Assembly (NCBI RefSeq): GCF_002892835.1
Contig: NZ_PJMB01000002.1
Coordinates: 496,001-560,000, forward strand
Reading direction: 5' to 3'
DNA from: Arthrobacter sp. AFG7.2
Lineage (GTDB): Bacteria > Actinomycetota > Actinomycetes > Actinomycetales > Micrococcaceae
DNA length: 64,000 nucleotides
In this document: positions 9,470 through 19,610 of the stretch, in pieces
Position numbering within the stretch: the stretch's first letter is position 1
Layout: each line of letters starts with the position of its first letter
Position numbers and translations under genes: made by a program
The notes under the pieces: model-generated
The model's input: only the letters and a program-made list of their open reading frames with translations
What the model was told of the DNA's origin: nothing
Databases searched by the model: none

Positions 9470-9500
9470 AAAGGGACGGCCCCATGAGACCGTCCCTTTT
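9470..9500 (+). terminator. Rho-independent terminator of cfa
   Basis: A ten-base perfect stem AAAGGGACGG / CCGTCCCTTT (9470-9479 with 9490-9499) encloses a ten-base loop and ends in TTTT. It sits 21 bases after the cfa stop. The A-rich 5' arm makes it usable from the opposite side too, where tRNA-Ala transcription arrives. Confidence 0.8.
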
Positions 9501-9538
9501 GCATCCGCCCCGCCTTCCAGAGGCGGGGGAACATCCGG

Positions 9539-9611
9539 TGGAGCTGAGGGGACTCGAACCCCTGACCCCCTGCATGCCATGCAGGTGCGCTACCAGCTGC
9601 GCCACAGCCCC
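9539..9611 (-). tRNA. tRNA-Ala(GGC), copy 1
   Basis: The minus strand folds into a full cloverleaf: acceptor GGGGCTG/CAGCTCC with one G-T pair, anticodon stem CCTGC/GCAGG around the loop ATGGCAT with anticodon GGC, and the T-loop GTTCGAGTC. The discriminator base is A and CC follows but the terminal A of CCA is not encoded. It decodes GCC and GCT, the dominant alanine codons here. A second, apparently identical gene lies at 9783-9855. A GC hairpin (CCCCGCCT/AGGCGGGG, about 9507-9527) lies downstream. Confidence 0.95.
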
Positions 9612-9744
9612 GGACTTTCGCTGCTCCTGAATGACTCCTGAAGCAACCTGTTCAGCTTAATGCACTTTTGCCTGCCACGCCAATCGGGCCCGCGGCCCCA
9701 GCACCGGGCGCGCGTACGTGCCGTGAGGCAGGATGGAAAGAAAA

Positions 9745-9777
9745 AATCCGCCGGAATCACAGTGATTCCGGCGGATT
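9745..9777 (-). terminator. Terminator of tRNA-Ala copy 2
   Basis: A perfect 16-base stem (AATCCGCCGGAATCAC and its complement) with a single-base nominal loop lies directly 3' of the second tRNA-Ala on the minus strand, followed on that strand by a run of six T (complement of 9741-9746). This is a textbook intrinsic terminator and it separates the two tRNA-Ala genes into independent transcripts. Confidence 0.85.
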
Positions 9778-9782
9778 ATCGG

Positions 9783-9855
9783 TGGAGCTGAGGGGACTCG
9801 AACCCCTGACCCCCTGCATGCCATGCAGGTGCGCTACCAGCTGCGCCACAGCCCC
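9783..9855 (-). tRNA. tRNA-Ala(GGC), copy 2
   Basis: The same cloverleaf as at 9539-9611, with anticodon GGC in the loop ATGGCAT and acceptor stem GGGGCTG/CAGCTCC; no base difference from copy 1 was seen over the mature sequence. CCA is again not encoded in full. It lies 3' of rsfS and could be read through from that operon or from its own promoter in 9856-9968, where no clear motif was seen. Confidence 0.95.
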
Positions 9856-9968
9856 GAACTATTGCTGCTCCTTTGAGCTTTTCGGGCTTTCCCCGAAGCA
9901 ACTCAAATATCTTAGAACAGCAATTCCGAAAATTCCAAATCGGGCATATTCGGCAGGATTTAGCGGAT

Positions 9969-10370
9969 TTATTCGCTCTCGGACCCGGCTGTGGCCTTGG
10001 CGGAAGCGTCGTCTCCGAGCTGCAGGTCCACGACGGGGCAGTCCTTCCAGAGGCGTTCCAGGGCGTAGAAGACGCGGTCTTCCTCATGCTGAACGTGAAT
10101 AACGATGTCCGAGTAATCCAGCAGGACCCAACGGCCGCCGGAACGGCCCTCGCGGCGCACCGGACGCAGGTCCTGCTTTGCGAGCTCTTCCTCGATACCG
10201 TCCACGATGGCATTGACCTGCCGTTCGCTGGGTGCCGATGCGATGAGGAAAACGTCGGCCAGGGCGAGCCGCTCGCTGACGTCCAGGGCGACGATGTCCT
10301 GCGCGATCTTGTCCGCGGCTGCCTTGGCGGCGGCGCGGGCTATGGTGATGGATGATTCTGATGCAGTCAC
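9969..10370 (-). CDS. rsfS: Ribosomal silencing factor RsfS
   Basis: The 133-residue protein belongs to the RsfS/Iojap family, which binds ribosomal protein L14 and blocks joining of 30S and 50S subunits when nutrients run out. The typical core is present: ALDVSERLALADVFLIASAPSERQVNAIVDGIEE and the C-terminal RWVLLDYSDIVIHVQHEEDRVFYALERLW. The start is GTG 10370, preceded by AAGGAG four bases upstream; longer frames are unsupported. It is last in the nadD-side operon, after a hypothetical membrane protein, as is usual for nadD-rsfS pairs in actinobacteria. Confidence 0.94.
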   Translation of the reverse strand: MTASESSITIARAAAKAAADKIAQDIVALDVSERLALADVFLIASAPSERQVNAIVDGIEEELAKQDLRPVRREGRSGGRWVLLDYSDIVIHVQHEEDRVFYALERLWKDCPVVDLQLGDDASAKATAGSESE

Positions 10371-10416
10371 GTGACTCCTTGTTGGGTTAAAGATGCAAAC
10401 GGCCGGCCATTGCCGG

Positions 10417-11700
10417 TCAGCGGGACATACCGCTGATGATGAGGATGATGCCTGAGACCAGGGCCACGATTCCGAAGGCCAGGATGCAGAACTGCAGGAC
10501 CCTGTTCCGGTTTGCCCGGGCAAGCCCGGCTGTAGCGGCGTCCAACGGGTCCAGGCCATGGGCGGACCTGGCAGGGATCCTGGGCAGGTCCTCGAAAAGG
10601 TCCTCAGCCTGGTGCTCGTCGGTCATGACAGACTGGGTGCGGGCAGCGGCTTCAGCCCTGGCAATGACCTGGGACCGGCCGGCTGCGGTACCGGCTGGGT
10701 CAGGGCGTTGAGTGCCCGGGGAGCGCCGCTTCTTGTTCCCCGACGGGGTTACTTTGCTTCCCGGACGTGTAGTCACCGGCACGTGCGAGGTTGCCGGCGG
10801 TTTCATGACGGGCCGGTCAATTCCCGGAACCTGCACGAACTCCAGCGGCGTGACCATCGCCAGGTTGTTGGCTGTGGAAGGCGCAGGCCGCTGGCCAGGC
10901 CCGGATGCAGGCTTGCCTGACTGGTCTGTCCTGTCAGGATCCCGGGTCAAACCGTGGACAGGGTCCTTCGGGGCCGGCTGCGGATTCCCGGCCTGTTCGG
11001 CCAGTTTCTGCTTCGCCATCGCCCTGCGGTTCATGACCGCTGCCCGTTCCGCCAAAGCAATCTGCTCCGCCAGGATCTCCGGGTCAACCGCCTCCGGATC
11101 CAGGGAAGCGATGTGCTCCATCTTGGCGATCTGGTTCTTCGCCTGCTCTGCAAGGAGGGTTCGGGCCGCCAGCGCCTGTTCGACGGTCATCCCCGGGGAG
11201 GCATCGGAACCGGGCTCCCCGGCGTGGGGCGTCGTCCCGTCCTGCACGCTGCTCTCCGCCGCACTGGCGCTGCGCGTGCCGGCCGACTCGTTGCTGCTGG
11301 TGTCCCTCTTGCCGGCGCCCTTCCCGGAGTCCCTGGCAGGAAGGGCCGGCGCGGCGGCCGGCGGCACAATGGGGTTGGCTGCCGTGAGCGCCTGTTCCTT
11401 CAGCTGCTGCAGGCGGAGCTGGCGCCGGGTGGGCGGACCGCCAGCGGAGAGCTGGCCCTCTTTTTCCTCAAGCTCCTTGATGGCACGCAGAGCAGCGCGG
11501 TCCCGGGCCCGGATCTGGGAGGAACGCTGGGTGGAGGCTTGGCCGGCCGCCGTATCGGTGGCACCGGGCACCGACGGAGCAGCAGCCGGTTTTGGGGCAG
11601 GGGAACGCTGTTCCGCGCCTGTCGAAGCGGACTCCTGTTGGGCATCCCTGGCCTTCCGGAGTTCCCGGCGGCTGCGGATGGGGGGCTGTTCCTGACTCAT
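10417..11700 (-). CDS. Hypothetical Ala/Pro-rich protein with one C-terminal membrane helix
   Basis: I do not recognise a functional domain in this 427-residue protein. It is rich in Ala, Pro, Ser and charged residues, with basic RSRRELRKAR near the start and heptad-like Ala/Glu stretches (about 100-130 and 180-230), and ends in a single hydrophobic helix RVLQFCILAFGIVALVSGIILI followed by SGMSR. It is therefore probably a tail-anchored, largely disordered cytoplasmic protein. ATG 11700 is the first plausible start, eight bases after the nadD stop, although a good ribosome-binding site is lacking and an upstream start is possible. It sits between nadD and rsfS, suggesting co-expression rather than a known function. 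Confidence 0.75.
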   Translation of the reverse strand: MSQEQPPIRSRRELRKARDAQQESASTGAEQRSPAPKPAAAPSVPGATDTAAGQASTQRSSQIRARDRAALRAIKELEEKEGQLSAGGPPTRRQLRLQQLKEQALTAANPIVPPAAAPALPARDSGKGAGKRDTSSNESAGTRSASAAESSVQDGTTPHAGEPGSDASPGMTVEQALAARTLLAEQAKNQIAKMEHIASLDPEAVDPEILAEQIALAERAAVMNRRAMAKQKLAEQAGNPQPAPKDPVHGLTRDPDRTDQSGKPASGPGQRPAPSTANNLAMVTPLEFVQVPGIDRPVMKPPATSHVPVTTRPGSKVTPSGNKKRRSPGTQRPDPAGTAAGRSQVIARAEAAARTQSVMTDEHQAEDLFEDLPRIPARSAHGLDPLDAATAGLARANRNRVLQFCILAFGIVALVSGIILIISGMSR

Positions 11701-11707
11701 TGAGGAC

Positions 11708-12361
11708 TCATTCAGTACTGGCTGGTTCGCGTGCTTGGGACGTTGGGACATCGGCTGGCGCGGCCTCGGCGTACAGGCCGTATTTGGCGATGTACTGCAC
11801 CACACCGTCAGGCACCAGGTACCAGACCGGGTTGTTCGCTGCCACCCGGGTGCGGCAGTCGGACGAGGAGATGGCCATGGCCGGAACTTCAAGGAGGCTG
11901 ACGTCATCGCGGCCCATGCCGTCAAGGACGTGGCCGGGCCGGGTCACTCCCACGAAGTGGGCCAGTGACCACAGTTCGTCAATGTCCTTCCAGGAAAGGA
12001 TCTGCGCCAACGCGTCCGCGCCGGTGATGAAGAAGAGGTCTGCGTCCGGCCGCTGAGCCCGCAGGTCCCGGAGGGTGTCGATGGTGTACGTGGGGCCGGG
12101 CCGGTCAACGTCCACCCTGCTGACGGTAAAGCGGGGATTGGACGCTGTAGCGATGACCGTCATCAGGTACCGGTGCTCGGGCTCGCTGACCTGCTTATGG
12201 GACTTCTGCCACGGCTGGCCGGTGGGGACGAACACAACTTCGTCCAGGTCGAATTCCGCCGCCACCTCGCTGGCAGCGACCAGGTGGCCATGGTGGATGG
12301 GATCAAACGTCCCGCCCATCACGCCCAGCCTCAGCCTGCCGCTGGCACCCGAGCGGTGCAA
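11708..12361 (-). CDS. nadD: Nicotinate-nucleotide adenylyltransferase
   Basis: The 217-residue enzyme makes deamido-NAD from nicotinate mononucleotide and ATP. The nucleotidyltransferase signature [12 protein letters not shown] (residues 16-27) and the [20 protein letters not shown] segment near the C-terminus, the counterpart of the ISST.IR motif, are present. The frame opens at TTG 12361, with no good Shine-Dalgarno; the internal GTG-ATG just before GGTFDP (about 12322) is a serious alternative. It is preceded by a small membrane protein 13 bases upstream and belongs to the obg-proB-proA-nadD-rsfS run. Confidence 0.94.
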   Translation of the reverse strand: MHRSGASGRLRLGVMGGTFDPIHHGHLVAASEVAAEFDLDEVVFVPTGQPWQKSHKQVSEPEHRYLMTVIATASNPRFTVSRVDVDRPGPTYTIDTLRDLRAQRPDADLFFITGADALAQILSWKDIDELWSLAHFVGVTRPGHVLDGMGRDDVSLLEVPAMAISSSDCRTRVAANNPVWYLVPDGVVQYIAKYGLYAEAAPADVPTSQAREPASTE

Positions 12362-12374
12362 AACGCGGGAAATG

Positions 12375-12605
12375 TTAGTGGCCCTGCCCGTGATCGTGTT
12401 TGTTCGGGTGCTGGCGGTGCGGGTCCGCGTGCTCCTCGGTGACGGCGTGGCGGTTGCCCAGGTTGGAGTAGGACAGCGTAATGAACATCAGCACCAGCAG
12501 GATGGCGAAGATCACCACCCCGAAGACCCACGGCTCAGCCCACAGCGGCGCGAGTTCGTGTTCTTCGCCTTCGGCGATGGTCGTGGCAATCTGCTGGAAC
12601 AGCAT
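12375..12605 (-). CDS. Small single-span membrane protein (hypothetical)
   Basis: The 76-residue product has one clear transmembrane segment ([21 protein letters not shown], about residues 27-47), an acidic N-terminal part and a His-rich hydrophilic tail ([14 protein letters not shown]). It lies between proA and nadD with a 13-base gap to nadD. No function is recognised; the His-rich tail might bind metal, which is speculation. Its position in the operon and the typical codon use argue that it is real. Confidence 0.8.
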   Translation of the reverse strand: MLFQQIATTIAEGEEHELAPLWAEPWVFGVVIFAILLVLMFITLSYSNLGNRHAVTEEHADPHRQHPNKHDHGQGH

Positions 12606-12682
12606 TTTCTCCCCTTGGGCTCAAACGATCGTGGCAGCGGAAAGCGCCGCCGTTTCTGACTTCTGGTCTATGGTACCGCGCG

Positions 12683-14059
12683 CTACCCGCGGACCTGGCC
12701 CTCGCCCTGCACGATCCACTTGGTGGTGGTGAGCTCGGTCAGCCCCATGGGTCCCCTGGCATGCAGCTTCTGCGTCGAAATGCCCACCTCGGCACCCAGC
12801 CCAAGCTCGCCGCCGTCGGTAAACCGGGTGGACGCGTTGACGATGACCGCCGCGGAATCCACCTCTGCGATGAAACGCTCGGCGTTCGACAGGTCGTTGG
12901 TAAGGATCGCTTCGGTGTGCCCGGTGGACCAGGTGCGGATGTGTTTGACAGCTTCGTCCAGGCTGTCCACCATGGCCACCGCAAGGTCCAGGTTCATGTA
13001 CTCGGTACCCCAGTCCTCATCCGTGGCGGGTTCCGACTCGATTGAGGCGGGAAGGGCGGCGCGGATCCGCTCATCGGTGTGCAACCGGACGCCCGCCTGG
13101 CGAAGCGCGGAGGCGACGGCGGGCAGCACCGTTGAGCCCGAGTGGACCAGGAGCGTCTCGACCGTGTTGCAGACACTGGGACGCTGCGTCTTGGCGTTGA
13201 GGAGGATCTCCACAGCCATGTCCTCACCGGCGGACTCGTCGATGAAGATATGCACGTTCCCCTCCCCCGTCTCAATGACGGGAACGGCGGAGTTGGTAAC
13301 GACGGTCTGGATGAGTTCGCGGCCGCCACGGGGAATCAGCACGTCCACCCTGCCGCGTGCCTTCATGAGGACGTTGGCACCGGCGCGGCCGTACTGGTCC
13401 ACTGTTTGGACGGCGTCGGCGGGAAGGCCCACCGACTCGAGCGCTTCGCGAAGTACGCTGACGAGCACCTCATTGGTGGCCTGGGCCGCACTGCCGCCCC
13501 GCAGGATCACGGCGTTGCCGCTTTTGAGGGCCAGCCCGGCGATGTCCACCGTGACATTCGGCCGTGCCTCGTAGATGGCCGCCACCACGCCCATGGGGAC
13601 GTTGACCTGGCGGAGGCGCAGCCCGTTGGGGAGCGTCTGTCCGCGCACCACGTTGCCCACCGGATCAGGAAGGTTTGCCAGGATTTCCAGGGCGGCCACG
13701 AGTCCGTCAATCCGGGCGTCCGTGAGTGTCAGCCGGTCCAGCATGGCCGCGGAGGTGCCGTTGGCTTTTCCTGCCTCGACGTCCTTCGCATTGGCGGAAA
13801 GAATCGCCCGCGTATTCTCCTGGAGGGCTGTTCCTACAGCGCGGAGGGCGCGGTCCTTCCATGCCCGGTTTGCCATGGCCATCCGGCGCGCGGCATGACG
13901 GGAACGGTCGGCGATGGCATGCACTGCTGCTTCAACTTCGCCGGCGGACAGCGGGGCCTCGGCCGGAACGGGCGCTGCCGATGACTCGACCGGCTGCGTG
14001 GCGGCAGCAGCGGTGTCTCCGGAAAGGTCGGCAGTCTTGTGGGTCAGGGCCTCAGTCAT
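12683..14059 (-). CDS. proA: Glutamate-5-semialdehyde dehydrogenase (gamma-glutamyl phosphate reductase)
   Basis: This 458-residue aldehyde-dehydrogenase-fold enzyme reduces glutamyl-5-phosphate to the semialdehyde with NADPH, the second step of proline synthesis. The catalytic Cys is in KTQRPSVCNTVETLL and the substrate-binding segment NVPMGVVAAIYEARPNVTVD is intact. It is about 40 residues longer than the usual 417 because of an Ala-rich N-terminal tail; a start nearer VEAAVHAIADRSRHAARRMA would give the canonical length. It follows proB by 26 bases, so the two proline enzymes are co-transcribed. Confidence 0.95.
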   Translation of the reverse strand: MTEALTHKTADLSGDTAAAATQPVESSAAPVPAEAPLSAGEVEAAVHAIADRSRHAARRMAMANRAWKDRALRAVGTALQENTRAILSANAKDVEAGKANGTSAAMLDRLTLTDARIDGLVAALEILANLPDPVGNVVRGQTLPNGLRLRQVNVPMGVVAAIYEARPNVTVDIAGLALKSGNAVILRGGSAAQATNEVLVSVLREALESVGLPADAVQTVDQYGRAGANVLMKARGRVDVLIPRGGRELIQTVVTNSAVPVIETGEGNVHIFIDESAGEDMAVEILLNAKTQRPSVCNTVETLLVHSGSTVLPAVASALRQAGVRLHTDERIRAALPASIESEPATDEDWGTEYMNLDLAVAMVDSLDEAVKHIRTWSTGHTEAILTNDLSNAERFIAEVDSAAVIVNASTRFTDGGELGLGAEVGISTQKLHARGPMGLTELTTTKWIVQGEGQVRG

Positions 14060-14085
14060 GTTCCAAGTTTAGGCGAGCCGGAAGC

Positions 14086-16876
<2,791 letters not shown>

Positions 16877-16888
16877 TTAAAAGAACAG

Positions 16889-16916
16889 TGGAGCGGACCA
16901 TATGGCCCGCTCCACC
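16889..16916 (-). terminator. Hairpin between rpmA and obg (possible attenuator)
   Basis: GTGGAGCGG-A-CCA and TGG-C-CCGCTCCAC form a near-perfect inverted repeat with one A/C mismatch, 17 bases after the rpmA stop; on the minus strand it is followed by TGTTCTTTTAA. It probably ends part of the abundant ribosomal-protein message while letting some transcription reach obg-proBA. Confidence 0.6.
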
Positions 16917-16932
16917 GCTTCAGAACTGGTTG

Positions 16933-17196
16933 TTACTCTGCAGCTGCAGCAGCGACGATGTTGACGACGCGACGACCGCGGCGGGTGCCGAATTCAACGG
17001 CGCCCGGGGTCAGTGCGAACAGGGTGTCGTCGCCGCCACGGCCAACGCCGGCGCCCGGGTGGAAGTGGGTGCCGCGCTGGCGGACGATGATTTCGCCGGC
17101 GGAAACTACCTGGCCACCGAAGCGCTTGACGCCGAGGTACTGTGCGTTGGAGTCACGACCGTTGCGAGTGGAGCTCGCGCCCTTTTTATGTGCCAT
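16933..17196 (-). CDS. rpmA: 50S ribosomal protein L27
   Basis: The 87-residue protein is complete and typical, starting [19 protein letters not shown] and containing [10 protein letters not shown] and [12 protein letters not shown]27 reaches towards the peptidyl-transferase centre. There is no cleavable N-terminal extension of the Firmicutes type. It follows rplU by 61 bases and shares its promoter. Confidence 0.98.
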   Translation of the reverse strand: MAHKKGASSTRNGRDSNAQYLGVKRFGGQVVSAGEIIVRQRGTHFHPGAGVGRGGDDTLFALTPGAVEFGTRRGRRVVNIVAAAAAE

Positions 17197-17257
17197 CTGA
17201 AATGCCTGCCTTTAAATTCTGGGGAATCTGCTGAAAAACCTGAACAGTAACGGAAGG

Positions 17258-17578
17258 TTACTTGATACCAGTGATCTTGACCTTGGTCAGTTCCTGGCGG
17301 TGACCCTGGCGCTTCTTGTAACCGGTCTTGTTCTTGAACTTCTGGATCACAATCTTAGGACCACGGAGGTCCTGGAGGATCTCAGCCGTAACAGTTACCT
17401 TGGCCAGGTCAGCAGCGGCAGAGGTGACCTTGTCACCATCAACCAGGAGCAGTGCGGGCAGCTGAATGGTGCTGCCAGCTCCACCGGCGACGCGGTTCAG
17501 GGTAACGAAGTCTCCAACGGAAACCTTCTCTTGGCGGCCGCCTGCGCGGACAATCGCGTACACCACTTGGGAACTCAC
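17258..17578 (-). CDS. rplU: 50S ribosomal protein L21
   Basis: L21 binds 23S rRNA. The product is 102-106 residues with the family's [18 protein letters not shown] start and the basic [13 protein letters not shown] motif near the C-terminus. The frame can start at GTG 17578 or at an internal GTG (about 17566), which would give the more usual MVYAIV; neither has an ideal Shine-Dalgarno sequence. It is the first gene of the rplU-rpmA transcript, with a likely promoter about 120 bases upstream. Confidence 0.97.
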   Translation of the reverse strand: MSSQVVYAIVRAGGRQEKVSVGDFVTLNRVAGGAGSTIQLPALLLVDGDKVTSAAADLAKVTVTAEILQDLRGPKIVIQKFKNKTGYKKRQGHRQELTKVKITGIK

Positions 17579-17698
17579 TTCTCTCGACGTTTATTACAAA
17601 TTTGCGTGCGGAACCCGGTTCCATAATTGGTTGGGCTCTCGCTGTGCCTCAACGCCGTGGGGTCATAACCCAAGTGTTGGCGTAAGCACCGAAGATCT

Positions 17699-17728
17699 AG
17701 AATACGCTAGTTTTGTCTTCGGCCGCAA
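17699..17728 (-). promoter_or_regulatory. Putative sigma-70-type promoter of rplU-rpmA
   Basis: On the minus strand TTGCGG (17723-17728) and TATTCT (17699-17704) are 18 bases apart, in a noticeably AT-richer stretch. This leaves a leader of roughly 110 bases before rplU. The match is moderate and no transcription data are available. The rest of 17579-17829 holds no gene that I can support. Confidence 0.4.
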
Positions 17729-17829
17729 ATGAGGCTGGTTCCAGCGGGTTGTCTGTGATAGGTACCACACGACGTTTTCCCGGCCGGACCGCGCCCCACC
17801 ATAGTACCCGCGGGACAGCCTTCCCGCTG

Positions 17830-19380
17830 TCAGGCATGAAGGCGCGGCGCGTCGAAGAATTCCACTTCCAGGCGGCAGGACTGCCTGAACGCCGTGATCA
17901 TGGCGGCCCGTTCTGTCTCTGACGCTGCCCGCCCGGCCGCGTCCACGAGGGATATTGCTTCCCGGGTTGCTTCTGCGAAACCCTCATCGGCGTAGGTGCG
18001 GAGCCAATCGGCGTAGGGGTGCCCGGCGGGTTCGCCGGCAGCGACGAAGCGCCCGTGGAGTGCTGCGCCTGCCTCTGCGTAGAGCCAGAAACAGGGCAGG
18101 ACGGCTGCCGCCAGGACACCGTAACTGCCCGAGGCCGATGCCGCCAGCAGGTGGTCGACGTAGGACTTGGTGACGGGGCCAGGCACGCGCTCGACCGGAC
18201 GGGTGCTGAGCCAGGAGCGGTGCAGCTCCGATTCGACCTCGAGGCACTGCTGGGCGGACCGTGCCCAGAAGAGCTGTCCGGCTTCCGTCGGAGCGAGGGC
18301 ACTGGCCCGGGCAAGCACCCGGGAGTAGCCGTTGAGGTAGATGGCGTCCTGGGCAAGGTAGTAGGCAAACTGGTTCTCCGGAAGGCTGCCCGAGGCCAGG
18401 TCCCCGATGAAGGGCAAGGCGTAGATGGCTTGCAGGTCCGTTTCCGCTTCCGTCCACAACTCGGCTGCGAAGCTGCCTTCCCCGCGCAGTGCCGGGAAGT
18501 GGTGGAAGTGATGGACGGGCCCGTTGCCGGTTCCCACGTCCAGTTGCGCCGAGGCCTCCAAGGCACCAGCCAGCCAGGGTTTGACCTCCCGGAGGGCTGC
18601 TTCCCAGTCCCCCAGCCGGGCCTGGACAGTGGCCATTGCCGAGGACAGGGAGCAGCCGGTGCCGTGGCTGTTCCTGGTTGCCACACGTTTCCCCGGAACC
18701 ACCACCACGTCCCGGTCCAGCCCGCCGGCGGTATTGACGAGGGCATCGGGGCACTCATCCCCTGCCAGGTGCCCGCCCTTGACCAGCACCGTTGCACCCG
18801 TTACCGCAGCGAGTGTGCGGCCCTGTTCCAGGGCGCCTTCCCAGCTCTCCTGGACTGTCCCGCCCACCAGCATGGCAAGTTCGGCCAGGTTTGGCGTGAT
18901 GAGGTGTGCCAGCGGCAGCAGCTGCCGCAGTGCGGCCTCGGCGGATTCCTGCAGGAGACGGTCACCGCTGGTTGCCACCATGACAGGGTCCACAACCACG
19001 ACGCCGGGCCGCACCTTTTCGAGCCACGCCCGCACTGCTTCGATCACCGCAGCGTCGCCCAGCATGCCGATTTTCACGGCATCGATGTTGATGTCCTCAC
19101 TGAGTGCATCGAGTTGCCGGGTGAGGAAGGCGGCGGGCGGAACGTGCACATCCTGCACACCGCGAGTGTTTTGCGCGGTGAGGGCTGTGATGGCGGCCAT
19201 CCCGTAACCGCCGTGGGCAGCGATGCTTTTCAGGTCAGCCTGGATGCCCGCACCGCCGGAAGGATCGGAACCGGCAATGGAGAGGACGCGGGGGACGTCC
19301 CGCCGGCCGGGCCGGACGGCAGGAAAGACTGCAGGCGTGGCCTGGGAGGTGGCAGCGGGCATTGCAAGAGCAGTGGACAA
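17830..19380 (-). CDS. thiD: Bifunctional hydroxymethylpyrimidine kinase / TenA aminopyrimidine hydrolase (ThiD-TenA fusion)
   Basis: The 516-residue protein joins two thiamine enzymes. The N-terminal part (about residues 25-285) is a ribokinase-fold HMP/HMP-phosphate kinase with VLSIAGSDPSGGAGIQADLK and the anion hole NSHGTGCSLSSA. The C-terminal part (about 300-516) is a TenA thiaminase-II-like domain, with FAYYLAQDAIYL and DEGFAEATREAI, which salvages degraded thiamine pyrimidine. The start is taken as TTG 19380, because AAGGGA six bases upstream is the 3' edge of a TPP riboswitch; a downstream ATG (about 19362) is an alternative. Frames that extend further would translate the riboswitch. 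Expression should fall when TPP is plentiful. Confidence 0.92.
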   Translation of the reverse strand: MSTALAMPAATSQATPAVFPAVRPGRRDVPRVLSIAGSDPSGGAGIQADLKSIAAHGGYGMAAITALTAQNTRGVQDVHVPPAAFLTRQLDALSEDINIDAVKIGMLGDAAVIEAVRAWLEKVRPGVVVVDPVMVATSGDRLLQESAEAALRQLLPLAHLITPNLAELAMLVGGTVQESWEGALEQGRTLAAVTGATVLVKGGHLAGDECPDALVNTAGGLDRDVVVVPGKRVATRNSHGTGCSLSSAMATVQARLGDWEAALREVKPWLAGALEASAQLDVGTGNGPVHHFHHFPALRGEGSFAAELWTEAETDLQAIYALPFIGDLASGSLPENQFAYYLAQDAIYLNGYSRVLARASALAPTEAGQLFWARSAQQCLEVESELHRSWLSTRPVERVPGPVTKSYVDHLLAASASGSYGVLAAAVLPCFWLYAEAGAALHGRFVAAGEPAGHPYADWLRTYADEGFAEATREAISLVDAAGRAASETERAAMITAFRQSCRLEVEFFDAPRLHA

Positions 19381-19386
19381 GAGACA

Positions 19387-19466
19387 TCCCTTCGCCGGTG
19401 CTAACCGGACAGGTTCAACGGGTCTGGATCTCAGCCGGCTCTCTGCGCGGCACCCCGTGTCGGTTC
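19387..19466 (-). promoter_or_regulatory. TPP riboswitch (THI element) of thiD-tenA
   Basis: The minus strand carries the conserved order GGGGTGCC, GGCTGAGA, ACCCGTTGAACCTG, then CCGGTTAGCACCGG and CGAAGGGA, which is the thi-box consensus for binding thiamine pyrophosphate. The final AAGGGA is also the Shine-Dalgarno of the TTG start six bases later. Ligand binding would therefore directly hide the ribosome-binding site, pointing to translational control; no separate terminator hairpin is seen between the aptamer and the start. Confidence 0.93.
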
Positions 19467-19550
19467 CCCAGCCTAGCTTTTTTGCCCTGCCCACGGCGAA
19501 GGTGACACATTGCGACTGGCACCGGGACAAGGGCGCAGGCCTTAAACAAC

Positions 19551-19589
19551 GGATGCCCGGCCGCCACGAGGTGTAGCGGCCGGGCATCC
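19551..19589 (-). terminator. Terminator of rne
   Basis: A perfect 14-base inverted repeat GGATGCCCGGCCGC / GCGGCCGGGCATCC with an 11-base loop lies 21 bases after the rne stop. A T-run does not follow closely, so it may be a GC-type actinobacterial terminator or an mRNA 3' stabiliser. Confidence 0.65.
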
Positions 19590-19610
19590 GGTCACGTGTA
19601 GCGACTGCTC

